Shown piece by piece: positions 24,770 through 37,426 of a stretch of DNA of 64,000 nucleotides. Both the position numbers and the translations under genes were made by a program. How positions within the stretch are numbered: the stretch's first letter is position 1; each line of letters opens with the position of its first letter. The notes below the pieces were generated by a model. That model was not told the origin of the DNA, did no database searches, and was given only the letters and a program-made list of their open reading frames with translations. Source of the stretch: Benincasa hispida (Eukaryota > Streptophyta > Magnoliopsida > Cucurbitales > Cucurbitaceae); assembly GCF_009727055.1 (NCBI RefSeq), contig NC_052360.1:64625980-64689979 (forward strand), written 5' to 3'.

Positions 24770-26720
24770 TGAAGGAAATTGAACTCGAGATTTCCATGAG
24801 CAGCGAAAAATAGATCATTCCAAATTACAATCATGAATGAACATTACAAATTACAGTCGTACACAAAACATGCGATTATACAATCAATATAGAAATTACA
24901 ACATGATAACTACAAATGAACAAGGAGAAATATCTCTAGAACATTTGTAGACTCGTCTCCACGCTCCTTGCTCACGAATGCTCAAACACAGCAACCTCGA
25001 ACGCTCGAACAACCCGACCCAACACTGTACGAACACTTCGCACTCGTCCTTAGTGATCGCCCTGGTCACAAACACTCTAGCAACACAAACGGCCTCCACA
25101 GAACCTCGACAGTTTCGAGTTGAGTATGACACACCAAGAAGGTTACCTTGGTATTCTCGGTGTGAGAATCTAGAGGGTTGGCTCTATTCGGACTTGGATT
25201 GAGGCAGAATAAGGAGGAATGAACAATCATGTACATGAATGGGCAAGTGGGAGAAGACAGATACCTATCGCATAGGCCGATGCCCAATCATTTAGCTAAA
25301 GCTAAGCGATCGTCTAGCAAATGCTAAGCGATCATTTAGTTCATCATTTAGCTCAGTGTCTGTCGCCTACAAAACACTACAGGATCGTTTACTTCGCTCA
25401 AGCTGTCACTTAGTAAATCTGTTTTTACTTGACAAACTCCGTGAGTTTCTTTTTGCGAGAGAAAACTCAAAATAATTTTGACCTTTTGTAAAAACTTTAT
25501 AAAATTAGGAAAACAATTTTTCTTTTATCTCACAGTTACCATGAATTAACAATAACCACCCACTCAATTGGTTATTAAAGAAAAACAATTACTTATCCAA
25601 TAATTAATATTATTATAAATATAAATGATAATCAACTTATCATACTATATTTATAACCTATAGTTTTAATATTTCATCTCATGAAACATATAAACCATAG
25701 TTCTTTTTCTATTCCATGGTACTTAATGTAAATCTCATTTACATAAATCCTCCACTAGATGTATCTCATACATCATTAAGCTACCAAGGAGACCTTATGG
25801 ATCTATAGCACGAAGCTCCAACGGTACGTGAATAACTGACTAAACTCTTTAGTCATGGGATCCACCATCCGTTAACTACCAGGCACTCTACTAAAGATCG
25901 ACAGCTGAACTTTCCTTACCACGGATATATTATGTGTCCATCTTAACCAATCAGAAGTATGACAACCCTTCACAGATCGCTCGTAAGTACAGTTGGGCCA
26001 ATAACCGTTATGCCCCTGTAATTACATCTAACTTCTTAAGTACCACTGATCTCTCTAATGAACATCAGTCATAGGAACAATCTCTCTACTTATCTCTGCT
26101 TCGGGAAAGGAGTGAATTCCATCTTGTGGATTGAGTTTCGAGCTCCCAGATCAGACAAGTCCCCAAAAAAGTAGGCATGTTGAGTTGGAAATCTGGCCAC
26201 TCTCACCCATACTAATCAAAGGACCGCCCTCAAAGGCAGAAGTTCTCAAAACACTCAGGATTGAGGTCATGTCACCTATGGTCGTTTAGGTGAGATGCAA
26301 GTCTCTAGTATCACCGGCTTTATATACAGATTCTAGTCATCTCATGGTTCAAGTCTTATACAAACTCTTTGTATAGGACACCCCCGCTCGCACATCTCCA
26401 CATGAATGGTCATAATCTACCATCTGTAGTAGTTTACAACACTTGCAAACCTCTATAAAGCGGGCTGTATCCGTAGTGTCACCAAGATCAGGTATCCCAC
26501 CTTAATCCTTATACTACATACCTATTTAGGTCATCACTTAATGCATGATCCACTTGTATATCACATATACATGCTTAAGTTTACATAAGATAACCAAGGA
26601 TCTTTGTTTATTGGATATGAGTAAATGCCATAATTAAATAAGACTTGTTTTATTCATCAAACAATGTGTATCTTTACAAAACAATGAGACTCCGGGAGAA
26701 TTAAGACACCAATCCAAACA
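24770..26720 (-). mobile_element. Solo LTR inserted 18 bp into the 5' LTR
   Basis: Read on the minus strand it starts TGTTTGGATTGGTGTC (26720) and ends TTTCCTTCA (24770), 1,951 bp. The flanks are GCCCT (24765-24769) and ACCCT (26721-26725), a one-mismatch 5-bp duplication. It separates TGTTGGGGTTAATGCCCT from AAAGTCTCG of the host LTR. It belongs to the same family, with the GTGTGAGAATCTAGAGGG and GTATAGGACACCCCCGCTC segments and a short GATCGTTTA array at 25285-25395. Confidence 0.75.
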
Positions 26721-28119
26721 ACCCTAAAGTCTCGTGTCCTGTAGTTTGTAAACACATTTTGTACGAATGCTTGTGATGTATAATATATGATATTTATTTC
26801 ACTTCTTGACTTTGCATATTTGGATGTTTTATTTGCTTTACCACAAACCAATAAACTTAAAATCCCTGGTTTTCTTAATGTAACTTAAGCATGTATGTGG
26901 TGACATACAAGTTGATCATGTCTTAAGTGATAACCAAAATGGTCTGTAATATATGGATATTGGAGGGAAACCTTATTCTGGTAATGCTACGGATGCAGTC
27001 CGCTTTGTGAAATAGTTATAAGTGTTGTGATTTATCACAGATGGTCTGATCCTGATCATTCGTGTAGAGGACATGCGAACAGGGGCGCCCTATACAAAGA
27101 GTTTGTATAAGACCTGACCACGAAGTGTTAACGTCTCGTCATATAACTCTGTTCATGACAAAGACTTCACTTCACTGGGATGACCATAGGTAATCTGACC
27201 TCAATCCTGAGTGAGTTGGGAACTCATGCCATTAAAGGTGGTCCTTTGATTTGCTTGGGTGTGAGTGGCCAGAGCACCGACTCAAACCTACCACTTTGGA
27301 GATTTGTCTGATTTGGGAGCTGGAAACTCAGCTACAGAAGATGGAGTTCACTCCTTCCCCAAAGTAGGGGTAAGTAGATAGATTGCTCCATTAAGGGTTG
27401 ATCTTGGGGCTTGAACAATGTGGTGCCACACATCTTTTCATGGCCTGAAAAGTGTTCACACATAGTTGGACTATGTTGTATTGTTCATTAAAGGGATCAG
27501 TGGTACTTAAGGAGTAAGATGTAACTATAGGGGCAAAAGGGTAAATTGGCCCAGTTGTACTTACGAGCATCTGTGAAGGGTTATCGTACTCCTGATTGGT
27601 TATATCCAATGGACATAGAAATATATATATATATATATGGCAAGAAGAGTTCATCTGTCGGTCTTTAGTGGAATGCCTAGCAGTTAACGAATGATGGATC
27701 TCATGGCTAAAAAGTTTAGTTAGTTATTCACGTACCGTTGGAGCTTCGAGCCATAGGTCCATAAGGTCCCTTTGGTAGCTTGGATATAAGTTGAGGATCA
27801 GTTTTTGGGTTAGTTTGAAATGTTCAAATTGACAAGAGAGAGTTTGATTATATATGATATAATTGAACTAGTTAATTATATATGATATAATTGACTCATG
27901 GAAATTGGATATAAATATGATTTATATCTAGTGGAGGAAAAATACTATGGTTAATATATGATATTAAACTATAGGTTATGAATATAATGTGATTATATTT
28001 ATTATTTATTAATTGGACAGTTATGGGATAATTTGTCGGCGTCTCTTCTATTTTTGTAATGGATGAGTAAGACGAAGAATCATTTTGAGATGCTTAAATA
28101 GCTCACATATTTTGTGATT

Positions 28120-28345
28120 AAAAAGTGTGTCATCGCTTAGTAAATTAGAGCCCATATGATAGTGTTGAACGTTCGCTTACACCCGCATGCTCTACTTATT
28201 AAACCATCGCTTATCTTTTACTAAAACATCGTTTAGCACCCGAGCTTTACTAAATGATCGTATAGACGATCGCTTAGCTTTTTCTACATGATCATATACT
28301 TCACCTAAATGATCGAGCATTTTGTCTATACGATAGACGAGTCTT
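28120..28345. repeat. CGATCGTTTAG-type array in the 5' LTR
   Basis: Degenerate units (AAACCATCGCTTATC, AAACATCGTTTAGC, AAATGATCGTATAG, ACGATCGCTTAGC, ACATGATCATATAC, AAATGATCGAGC) precede TCTCCCACTTG. The position matches the arrays in the other LTR copies. Confidence 0.65.
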
Positions 28346-28599
28346 TCTCCCACTTGATTGATCGTTGTATACGATCTATCTTCCTTTTCCCTTCTACCAA
28401 ATCCAAACAAAGCCCACCCTTTGGATTCTCACTCCGAGAATACTGAGGGCTCCGAGTGGTAGTGTCGTCCCTGTTTCCTTCTGTTCGTGTGGAGACTGTT
28501 CGTGGTAGATGATTGAATGTATATGTGGAAATTCTATCACAATAAATTGGAAAGATTCGCTTCCGCTCATAGGTACTCTTGTATAAGAGTTTCTTCAAT

Positions 28600-28611
28600 T
28601 GGTATCAGAGT
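28600..28611 (+). promoter_or_regulatory. Primer-binding site for initiator Met tRNA
   Basis: TGGTATCAGAGT begins two bases after the LTR end (CA at 28596-28597). The first 11 bases equal the usual plant copia site complementary to the 3' end of initiator methionine tRNA (TGGTATCAGAGC); only the last base differs. It fixes the 3' end of the 5' LTR and the element's orientation. Confidence 0.9.
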
Positions 28612-30438
28612 CAAGTTTATGATATTCCAATTCATTACTGCTAAAGAATTTCATTTACATTCTCGGTGGATGGAACATGTCTACTCTCTGTTTTAATTGT
28701 TAAATTGTTTGTGGATGTGTGGATTAATGGAGTTTTCTGGGATGATACCTCAGTTTGTTAAATTCTTGTACATTTCCAGTTAATTGTAAAGGCTCCTGCA
28801 TTTTTGGGCATAATTAATTACTATTGAGTCTGTAATTTCAAAGTTAGGTTGGGTCTTGAGTTGTTCATGAAGAAGTTCGGAGCAAGGGTTGCTGTTCTTC
28901 GAGGAAGAAGACGATCAAGCATTTGTCGGGTCGTATAGACGATGGGGTAGACGGTCGCTGAATATCAGATGGTCGGGTGTCATTTAACACGTGCGTGCAC
29001 TAGAAGATCGTATAGCTGATCAAGCCTCATCGTTTAGTTACTGACTATACAATTGCGGAGTGAATGTGTGGTAAATCGTTTACCTTTTGTGTGTTAAGCG
29101 ATTGTCTAGGCGATCAGGCTTCACTGCCTCGTTGTTGTCTATGCGATCGTTTAGCTTCTGCACTATCGTCTAGTGTGCGCTACACGATCGTTTACCTAGA
29201 GATGTTTACTAAACGATAGAGCTTCGCCCGACAGTTCGAGACCCAGTTCGCTTGTGAACCGGTTTGCTCTGTGGAAAAATGTAATAGATAGAATTTTCAT
29301 TCCGGTTTTGTGTTGGTTCATCCCGGTCCATTAATCTATGGTTTTATACATGCAATGTATGTTTTTTTAATGTCATATGGTATGCAATATAGATAAATCC
29401 CACCTTAGGTTATGCATTGGTCATGCATCTTCTCTTTATTATAAGTGTTATGATTTAGAGAAGCATGATTTAAATTACGTAAGTGCATGCTCATGCATCA
29501 TATAATATAAGAGCTATATTTATGCATGCATTACTTATTAAGTGTTATAAATACCTCATTGTATGGCAATGTATGTTTTAGTTGTTTCTTTTATAATGGT
29601 TATAAAATGAAATTAGAACTAAAATCAATAATAAAAGGTTAAAGTGTAGCAAATCTATCTATGAGTGACCTTTTGTCTAAGGCAGGTTTTTGTCTAGGTT
29701 GAGGTATTTAAGGTGACGGCAACAGAACACCCCTACCTGGGAACCTACCTGGAAAGGTGAATTAGATAGATTTGATGCATGCATGCAAGTTAAACAATTC
29801 ATTAAAGAGTTTAAATATGACTACTTGAACTTTTTTTATTTCAAAGACAAAAGTTGTTTTTTAGCAGACTTAATAAATGACTTAGATTATAATCAGTAGT
29901 CGGATTGTCTAGGTTAATGAACCCCTAGGTAGAACATTCAGTGGGAGGTACTTGGGGCATTTGATGCTTCATTTAAACCTTTCGTGTTTCTCCCTTATTG
30001 TCCACACCGTGAGATCTATCCTCGGCCTCGTGGCACCCTGGGAGTGTCCCCCTAAAAGATGGTGTTTGGGTAGGTCAATATCAAGGTGGATGAAGAGAAT
30101 GTTCATAGTAAGTGGGAGTGGAAAGTGCGACAACATATCCCACGGTCTCTCTTGTTGGATTAAATAAAGTTTCTACGCATCGCCTCGAGGCACCCTAGGA
30201 GTGTCCCCCTATAGGATGGCTGTCTCTTATACACATCTAGATGTGTATAAGAGACAGCCTATATAGGATAAGGTTACTTAGTCTCTTGTCCTAATCTGCT
30301 TTTTCTCTACGGTGGGCGCATTAAAGCGAGTCTCTGGGGCCAAAAACGAAGGGTTACACTTATGCGAAAACTAATTGGTTAAAATGTGGTTTTTCAAAGT
30401 CTTATATAAGTTTATTCATTTTTCAGCAATAGTTTTAA
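28612..30438 (+). other. Non-coding leader between primer site and gag
   Basis: This 1.8-kb leader has no gene. At 28910-29225 it carries another set of CGATCGTTTAG-like units, for example GAAGATCGTATAGC, ACACGATCGTTTACC and AAACGATAGAGC. It also has an imperfect duplication of GGCACCCT(G/A)GGAGTGTCCCC at 30031 and 30190, and the adapter-like sequence at 30220-30257. A plus-strand frame at 29952-30167 has no recognisable domain. Confidence 0.6.
30220..30257. other. Head-to-head Tn5 mosaic ends: mate-pair junction adapter contamination
   Basis: CTGTCTCTTATACACATCT at 30220-30238 is the 19-bp Tn5 mosaic end, immediately followed by its exact reverse complement at 30239-30257. The perfect 38-bp palindrome is the sequence left at the circularisation junction of Nextera mate-pair libraries. 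No transposase or other Tn5 sequence is nearby. I read this as an uncut adapter carried into the assembly, so the join between 30219 and 30258 should not be trusted. Confidence 0.95.
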
Positions 30439-33400
30439 ATGACTACAACCACTATTAGTTTACTTAGTGCCGAAAAACTAAATGGCCAAAACTATTTAAG
30501 TTTGAAACATATGATCACGGCGATACTCATCATCGAGGATATGAAGTTTGTCCTTACGGAGGATTTTCCTCCTATTCCACCTCAAGACGCTACTCAAAAT
30601 GTTTTGGGGGCATACGTTGGACACGGGCAAACGAGAAGGCTCGAGCCTATATCTTGGCCAGTCTTAGTGATGTGTTGGCCAAGAAACATGAGTCCATGGT
30701 CTTAGCACGTGAGATCATGGAGTCACTGCGAGGAATGTTCGGATAGCCATCTGGACAGCTCAAGCCCGAGGCTCTAAAACACATATTCAACTCTAAAATG
30801 GAGGAAGGCACCTCTGTTCGTGAACACATGCTAAATATGATGGTTCACTTTAACATGGTGGAGATGAATGGGTCTAAAATCGATGAGGGTAGTTAGGTTA
30901 GCATTATCCTGCATTCATTGCCGGATAGCTTCCTCCACTTTGTTAGCAATACGATTCTTAACAAAGTGGATTATACCCTTACTACTCTCCTCGACGAGTT
31001 GCAGACTTACCAATCCTTGCTGAAAAGTTAGGAAAAGAGGAGAGGTGAGGCAAATGTTGTCTCGTCTTCTAAAAAGTTCCATCGAGGTTCGACCTCAGAG
31101 ACGAAGTCTGCACCTTCAACTTCTAACTCTGAAAAGGAGAAGAAGAAGAAGGGTGGTAAAGGGAAAAGGAAAGCACCTGCTAACCCACCACTTGTCGCCC
31201 AGAGGAAGCGTCCACCGTCGGTTGAAAATAGAACATGTTTCCACTATAACCAGTACGGACACTGGAAGAGGAATTGTCCTCACTATCTGAAGGAAATGAA
31301 GGCATACAAAGGTAAATATGATTTACTTGTATTAGAAACTTGTTTAGTGGAGAATGATGATTCTGCCTGGATAATTGATTCAGGCGCCACTAATCATGTT
31401 TGTTCTTTTTTTTTAAGAGATTTAATCCTGGTAATAGCTGGAGGTTGGTGAGATGACGTTACAAGTAGGCACCAAGCACGTCGCCAAAGCTGTGACAGCG
31501 GGAGGCATCCAGTTAACTTTACATAATAAGTTTCTTATATTAAAAGATGTCTTTGTAGTTCCTGAAATAAAAAGGAACCTTATTTCTGTAAAGTGTCTGT
31601 TGCAATGCAAATACACTCTTTCTTTTTAATTGAATAAAGTGTTTATTCATAAGGATGGTGCTGAAATTTGTACAGCTAAACTGGAAAATAACTTGTATGT
31701 GCTAAGACCATTAGCCTTAAGCTCTCTCCATAACATAAAGGTTTTAAATCTATCATAACTCAATTTAAACATCAACGTGTTTCTCCAAAAGAAAATGCCC
31801 AACTTTGACACCTTCGATTAGGGCACATCAATCTTAATAAGATTGAGAGGTTGGTGAAGAATGGTCTTCTAAGCGAGTTAGAAGAAAAATCTTTACCAGT
31901 GTGTGAATCTTGCCTTAAGGGTAAGATAACTAAAAAAAACCTTTTACTGGAAAAGGTTATCAATCCAAAGAACCTTTTGAATTAGTACATTCTGACCTTT
32001 GCGGTCCTATGAATGTGAGAGCTCGAGGAGGCTATGAGTACTTTATCAATTTTACTGATGATTACTCTAGATATGAGTATGTTTATCTAATGCAATGAAA
32101 GTCTGAATCTAGTTCAAAGTATTCAAGGTTGAAGTTAAGAATGCTTTGGATAGACGATTAAAATACTTCGATCAGATCGAGGTGGAGAGTTTTTGGATTC
32201 TGAGTTCTAGGACTATTTATTAGAACATGGAATCGTTTTCCAACTCTAAACACCGGGTACACCTCAGCAGAATAGTGTAGTGGAGAGGAGAAACAAAACC
32301 TTGTTGGACATGGTTCGTTCAATGATGAATTATGCTTCCTTACCGAACTCGTTTTGGGGTTTCGCAGTGGAGACTGCGGTATACATACTCAACTGTATTC
32401 CTTCCAAAAGTGTTGCGAGAACACCTCTGAAGTTGTGAAATGGTCGTAAAGCTAGTTTACGCCACTTCCGCATATAGGGTTGTCCAGCACATGTGCTTGA
32501 GGAAAATCCCGAGAAGTTGGAATCACGGTCGAGGTTGTGGCTCTTTGTAGGCTACCCCAAAGGTACACGAGGGGGTTACTTTTATGATCCATCCGAAAAC
32601 AGAGTGTTTGTTTCCACGAGCACTATGTTCCTGGAGGAGGATCATATTAGAGAACACAGTCCACGTAGTAAAGTCGTGTTACGTGAGCTTTCCAACGAAA
32701 CTACTGAAACTTCAACAAGAGTTGTTGAAGGATTTGCTTCATCAGTCAGAGTTGTTGATGATAGTTCATCTGATAGGTCGGTTCCACCTCAAGAGTTGAG
32801 AGAACTTCGACACAGTGGGAGGGTTATGAACCCTCTTGATCACTATCTGGGTTTCACGGAAATCCTAGCTATGTTGACAGATGGTGACGTTGAGGATTTG
32901 TTGTCTTATCAAAAGGCAATGGAGGATGTTGACCGGGATGAATGGGTTAAAGCCATGAATCTCGAGATGGAGTCGATGTACTTTAACTCAGTATGGGATC
33001 TTTTAGATCAACCTGATGAGGTAAGACCTATAGGTTGTAAATAGATCTACAAGTGCAAACGGGGTGCTGATGGGAAGTTGCAAACCTTCAAGGCTCGATT
33101 TGTGACTAAGGTTTATACCCAGGTGGAGGGAGTTGACTATGAGGAGACTTTCTCACCTGTTGCCATGTTAAAGTCGATTTGCATCCTCTTATCCATTGTC
33201 GCTTATTATAATTATGAGATCTGGAAAATGGACATCAAGATGGCTTTTCTGAATGGCAATCTTGAGGAGACCATTTGCATGGTGCAACCCGAAGGATTCA
33301 TTGCACAAGGTCAAGAGCAAAAAGTTTGCAAACTGAATCTATCCATTTATGGGCTGAAACAAGCATCTCAATCTTGGAATATTTGGTTTGATACTGCGAT

Positions 33401-33758
33401 CAAATAGTATGGCTTTGACCAAAACATTGATGAACCTTGTATTTACAAGAAGATCATCAACAGTTCAGTAGTTTTCTTAGTGTTGCATGTAGACAATATA
33501 CTACTCATTAGGAATGATGTAGGTCTACTAACTGCAGATAAGAAGTGGCTAGCGACCCAATTTCAAATGAAATATTTGAGAAAGGCTCAGTTTGTTCTAG
33601 GTATACAGATCTTTCGGGATCATAAGAACAAAGTACTAGCGCTGTCTCAGGCATTGTATATTGACAAGATCTTGCTCAAGTACTCGATGCAGGACTCTAA
33701 AAGGGGCCTACTGCCATTTAGGCATGAAGTCACTTTATCTAAGGACATGTGTCCCAAG

Positions 33759-35878
33759 TGTTGGGATCGATGCCCTAAAGTCTCGTGTCCTATAGTTTGT
33801 AAACAGTTTGTACAAACACTTGTGATGTATAATATATGATATTTATTTCACTTCATGATTTTGCTCAGTTGAATGTTTTATTTGCTTTACTACAACCCAA
33901 TAAACTAAAATTCCTGGTTTCCTTTATGTAACTTAAGCATGTATGTGGTGGCATACAAGTGGATCATGTCTTAAGAGATAATCAAAATGGTTTGTAATAT
34001 ATGGATATAGGAGGGAAACCTTATCCTGGTAACACTACGGATGTTACCCGCTTTGTGGAATAATTACAAGTGTTGTGACTTGTCACAGATGGTCTGATCT
34101 TGAACATTCGTGTAGGGGACATGCGAGCGGGAGTATCCTATACAAAGAGTTTGTATAAGACCTAGCCATGAAGTGTTAACGTCTCGTTATATAACACCGT
34201 TAATGTCGAGACTTCACTTCACTAGGATGACCATAGGTAACATGACCTTAATCCTGAGTGAGTTGGGAACTCCTGCCATTGAGGGCGACCCTTTGATTTG
34301 CATGGGTGCGATTGTCCATTTCGCCGACTCAAACCTACCACTTTGGGGATTCATCTAATTTGGGAGCTGGGAACTCAACAATACAAGATAGAATTCACTT
34401 CTTCCCTCGATGCAGGGGTAAGTAGATAGATAGCTCCCTTAAGGGCTGATTCCAAGGCTTGAACGATGTGGCGCCACATACCTTCTCTTGGCCCGAGGGT
34501 GTTCATACATAGTTGGACTATGTTGTATTGTTCATTAGAGGGATCGGTAGTACTTAAGGAGTGAGATGTAACTATAGGGGCAAAATAGTAAATTGGCCCA
34601 GTTGTACTTACGAGCATCTGTGAAGGGTTATCGTACTCATGATTGGTTATATCTGATAGACACAGAAATATATCTGTGGTAAGAAGAGTTCAGCTGTCGG
34701 TCTTTAGTGGAATGCCTGGCAGTTAACATATGGTGGATCTCGTGGCTAAGGAGTTTAGTCAGCTATTCACGTACCATTAGAGCTTCGAGCCATAGATCCA
34801 TAAGGTCCCCTTGGTAGCTTGGATAAAAGTTGAGAATTAGTTTTTGGGTCAATTTGAAATGTTCAAATTGACAAGAGGGAGTTCGATTATATATGATATA
34901 ATTGAACTTATATATGATATGATTGACTAAATGTATGAGATACATTATTTTGGAGGAAATTAGATATAAATATGATTTATATCAAGTAGAGGAGAAAACA
35001 CTATAGTATATATATGATATCAAACTACAGGTTAAGAATATAATATGATTATATTAATTAATTAATTAATTGGACAGTTATGTGATAATTGGCCGAGTTT
35101 TTCTCCAGATTCGTGCGATAGTGGGGAGTTCGATTCAGTTCTTGTAACTAAAGAATAAAATGAAAATTGTTTTCATTTTGCAAGTTACGAAAATTATCCG
35201 GAAAAAAAATCGCTCACGGTGTGAAAGTATACGATCGCTTAGCGTTGAGAGTCTATACGATAGTGCTCGTCTTCCTAAACAATCGCATGCTCACGTACTA
35301 AACTATCGCTCGTGATTTCTAAACGATTACTTATGTTTTCTATATGATTGCTTAGCGCGTTGAGCAGAATTAAACGATTGCTTACCATTTGATAAACGAT
35401 CACTTAGCTAAACCTATACGATCGTGTACTCCGGCCTAAATGACAAGCACCCGACTATACGATAATCATCCATTTCTCCCACTTGCTTTTTCGTTTTACA
35501 CGATCAGCTTTCCTCCTTCCCTCTACCAATTCGATCAAAGTCCACCCTTTGGATTCTCGCTCTGAGAATACCGAGACTTCGAGTGGTGGTCTCATCCCTG
35601 GTTGCTTCTTGTTCGCGGCTGTTGATCGTCGGTAGACGACTGTTATTGGATGATAAGAAGCACGAGAAGTTCGCTTTCCGTTGGACCGAGTTCGATTGAA
35701 GAAAGTCTCAACTAGTATGTTTTCTTGATCTCTTTGTATTTATTTGTTAAAGCATGCCAGTAATTAGTGTTTACAATGCATATCTGTATGTTAGAATGTA
35801 TGCGTGGTAATTCTGTCACAATGAAATCAGAAGAATACACTTCCGCTCATCGGATACTTTTGTTTTAGAGTTCCTTCA
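33759..35878 (+). mobile_element. 2,120-bp solo LTR inserted in the pol gene
   Basis: Begins TGTTGGGATCGATGCCC and ends GAGTTCCTTCA. CCAAG (33754-33758) and CTAAG (35879-35883) flank it, a one-mismatch 5-bp duplication. The coding sense rejoins across it (CPK then TPQEVEEMRH). It is the best-bounded copy of the LTR family and gives its full length. It carries the CGATCGTTTAG array at 35190-35470 before TTCTCCCACTTGC. It is inserted in an element of its own family. Confidence 0.9.
35190..35470. repeat. CGATCGTTTAG-type array in the solo LTR
   Basis: About ten units at 20-35 bp spacing, for example ACGATCGCTTAGC, ACGATAGTGCTC, AAACAATCGCATGC, AAACTATCGCTCGTG, AAACGATTACTTATG, AAACGATTGCTTACC, AAACGATCACTTAGC and ACGATCGTGTAC. 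The variation falls mainly on the GATCG core and the TTAG end. Confidence 0.7.
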
Positions 35879-36698
35879 CTAAGACGCCTCAAGAGGTTGA
35901 GGAGATGAGACACGGTCCTGTATGCATCTGCCGTTGGCAGTTTGATATATGCGATGCTCTACACTAGGCCAGACATCTGCTATGCTGTGGAATTAGTATA
36001 AGGATCGTAGGTTCAGTTAACCCAACCCGGGTCACTGGACCGCAGTTAAGAACATCCTTAATATCTTTAGAGAACGAGGGACTATATGCTCGTGTATGGG
36101 CCTAGGGATTTGATCCTTACTGGATATATAGATTTTGAATTTCAGACTGATAAGGACTCTCAGAAGTCCACTTCAGGGTCAGTTTTTACTCTTAACGGAG
36201 AGGCTTAATGTGGCGGAGCACTAAGCAGGGGTGCATCGCCAACTCCACGATGGAGGCGAGTACGTAGCGGCTTGTGAAGCTGCTAAGAAGGCCATCTGGC
36301 TCAGGAAGTTCTTGACGTGTTGGAAGTTGTTCCAGATATTTCTAGGCCCATCACCCTCTATTGTGACAATAGTGGTGTTGTGGCAAAATCCAAGGAGCCC
36401 AGGAGTCACAGGCGCGACAAACACATAGAGCAGAAGTATCATCTAATCCGCGAGATAGTGCGTCGAAGAGACGTGATTGTCACGAAGATCGCCTCAAAGC
36501 ACAATGTTGTTGACTTGTTTACGAAGGCTCTCACGGCTACAATGTTTGAGGGTCACCTTCAAAACATGGGTCTACGGGACCGCCCGCGGCTGGACTAGGG
36601 CAAGTGGGAGATTTTATTGTACTGGGTTTTTATGCCCTAGTTTATTGTTTTGTACTTGTTCTTGTACACCCCACTTCACTTTAGGACAATTGGGAGAT

Positions 36699-37257
36699 TG
36701 TTGGGGTTGATGCCCTAAAGTCTCGTGTCTTGTAGTTTGTAAACACATTTTGTACGAATGCTCGTAATGTATAATATATGATATTTACTTCACTTCTTGA
36801 CTTTGCACATTTGGATGTTTTATTTGCTTTACACAAACCAATAAACTTAAAATCCCTGGTTGTCTTAATGTAACTTAAGCATGTATTGGTGACATACAAG
36901 TGGATCATGTCTTAAGTGATAACCAAAATGGTATGTAGTATATGGATATATGAGGGAAACCTTACCCTGGTAACACTATGGAAGCGGCCCGCTTTGTGGA
37001 ATAGTTACAAGTGTTGTGACTTGTCACAGATGGTTTGATACTAATCATTCGTGTAGAGGACATGCGAGCGGGGGCGTCCTATACAAAGAGTTTGTATAAG
37101 AGCTGACCACGAAGTGTTAACGTTTCGTCATATAACTTCGTTCATGACAGAGACTTCACTTCACTGGGATGACCATAGGTAGCATGACCTCAATCCTGAG
37201 TGAGTTGGGAACTCATGCCATTGAGGGTGGTCCTTTGATTTGTTTGGGAGCGAGTGG
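36699..37257 (+). repeat. 3' LTR of the copia element, truncated
   Basis: TGTTGGGGTTGATGCCCTAA starts right after a short purine-rich AATTGGGAGAT. It is collinear with the 5' LTR as far as GGTCCTTTGATTTGTTTGGGAGCGAGTGGCC, then departs from it. The remaining roughly 1.3 kb are missing or displaced. Confidence 0.85.
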
Positions 37258-37426
37258 CCTATGTCTTCTATCTACGAGGTTAATATTCAAACATCCGCTT
37301 TGAATGAGTCTGGTCTCAACTTCTATCTATATGCAGGGTAGATAGTTAACTGTTACAGATTCTTACTCTTTTGCGTTCTCTTTGTTCCCTATGTCTTCTA
37401 TGTGCACATAGCTCCCTGCTTATGGG

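Larger units (their letters stand above)
24752..28597 (+). repeat. 5' LTR of the copia element, split by a solo LTR
   Basis: The first 18 bp, TGTTGGGGTTAATGCCCT, lie at 24752-24769. The rest resumes at about 26726 (AAAGTCTCGTGTCCTGTAG) and runs to TTTCTTCA at 28597, about 1.9 kb in total. The joined sequence matches the start of the 3' LTR at 36699 (TGTTGGGGTTGATGCCCTAA). The LTR carries a CGATCGTTTAG-type array at 28120-28345, just before TCTCCCACTTG. Confidence 0.8.
30439..36598 (+). pseudogene. Copia gag-pol, multiply broken
   Basis: Starts MTTTTISLLSAEKLNGQNYL, a copia gag N-terminus. The gag part (to about 31310) ends in a zinc knuckle CFHYNQYGHWKRNC (31236-31277) in which the second Cys is Tyr. 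Protease follows with WIIDSGATNHV (Asp codon at 31377). Integrase segments follow with LGHINLNK, the CESC pair and DDYSRYEYVY, then reverse transcriptase from 32950 (KAMNLEMESM, WKMDIKMAFLNG, YGLKQAS). The RT catalytic YVDD is HVDN at 33486-33497, so it would not work. RNase H remnants at 35890-36598 end TKALTATMFEGHL..MGL. Stops include six TAG at 30744, 30894, 31029, 32208, 33042 and 33405, and there are several frameshifts. A solo LTR (33759-35878) separates RT from RNase H. An intact element would encode a particle protein and the enzymes for reverse transcription and integration. Confidence 0.9.
24752..37257 (+). mobile_element. Degenerate Ty1-copia retrotransposon (LTR, gag-pol, broken 3' LTR)
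   Basis: The 5' LTR runs from 24752 to 28597 (split by a solo LTR), the primer-binding site is at 28600-28611, the leader runs to 30438, gag-pol remnants cover 30439-36598, and the 3' LTR starts at 36699 after AATTGGGAGAT. The 3' LTR breaks off near 37257. The order protease, integrase, reverse transcriptase, RNase H is Ty1-copia type. The element went into the outer minus-strand LTR, which stops at 24751. It is inactive: many stops, frameshifts, two nested solo LTRs and an altered catalytic RT motif. Confidence 0.85.

Noticed and set aside
30220..30257. A Tn5-like bacterial transposon or natural hairpin
   Set aside because: Only the two 19-bp ends are present, without transposase or IS50 sequence, and the exact 38-mer is a library adapter junction.
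33759..35878. 3' LTR of the copia element
   Set aside because: Coding sequence for RNase H resumes after it and it has its own target duplication, so it is a nested solo LTR. The real 3' LTR starts at 36699.
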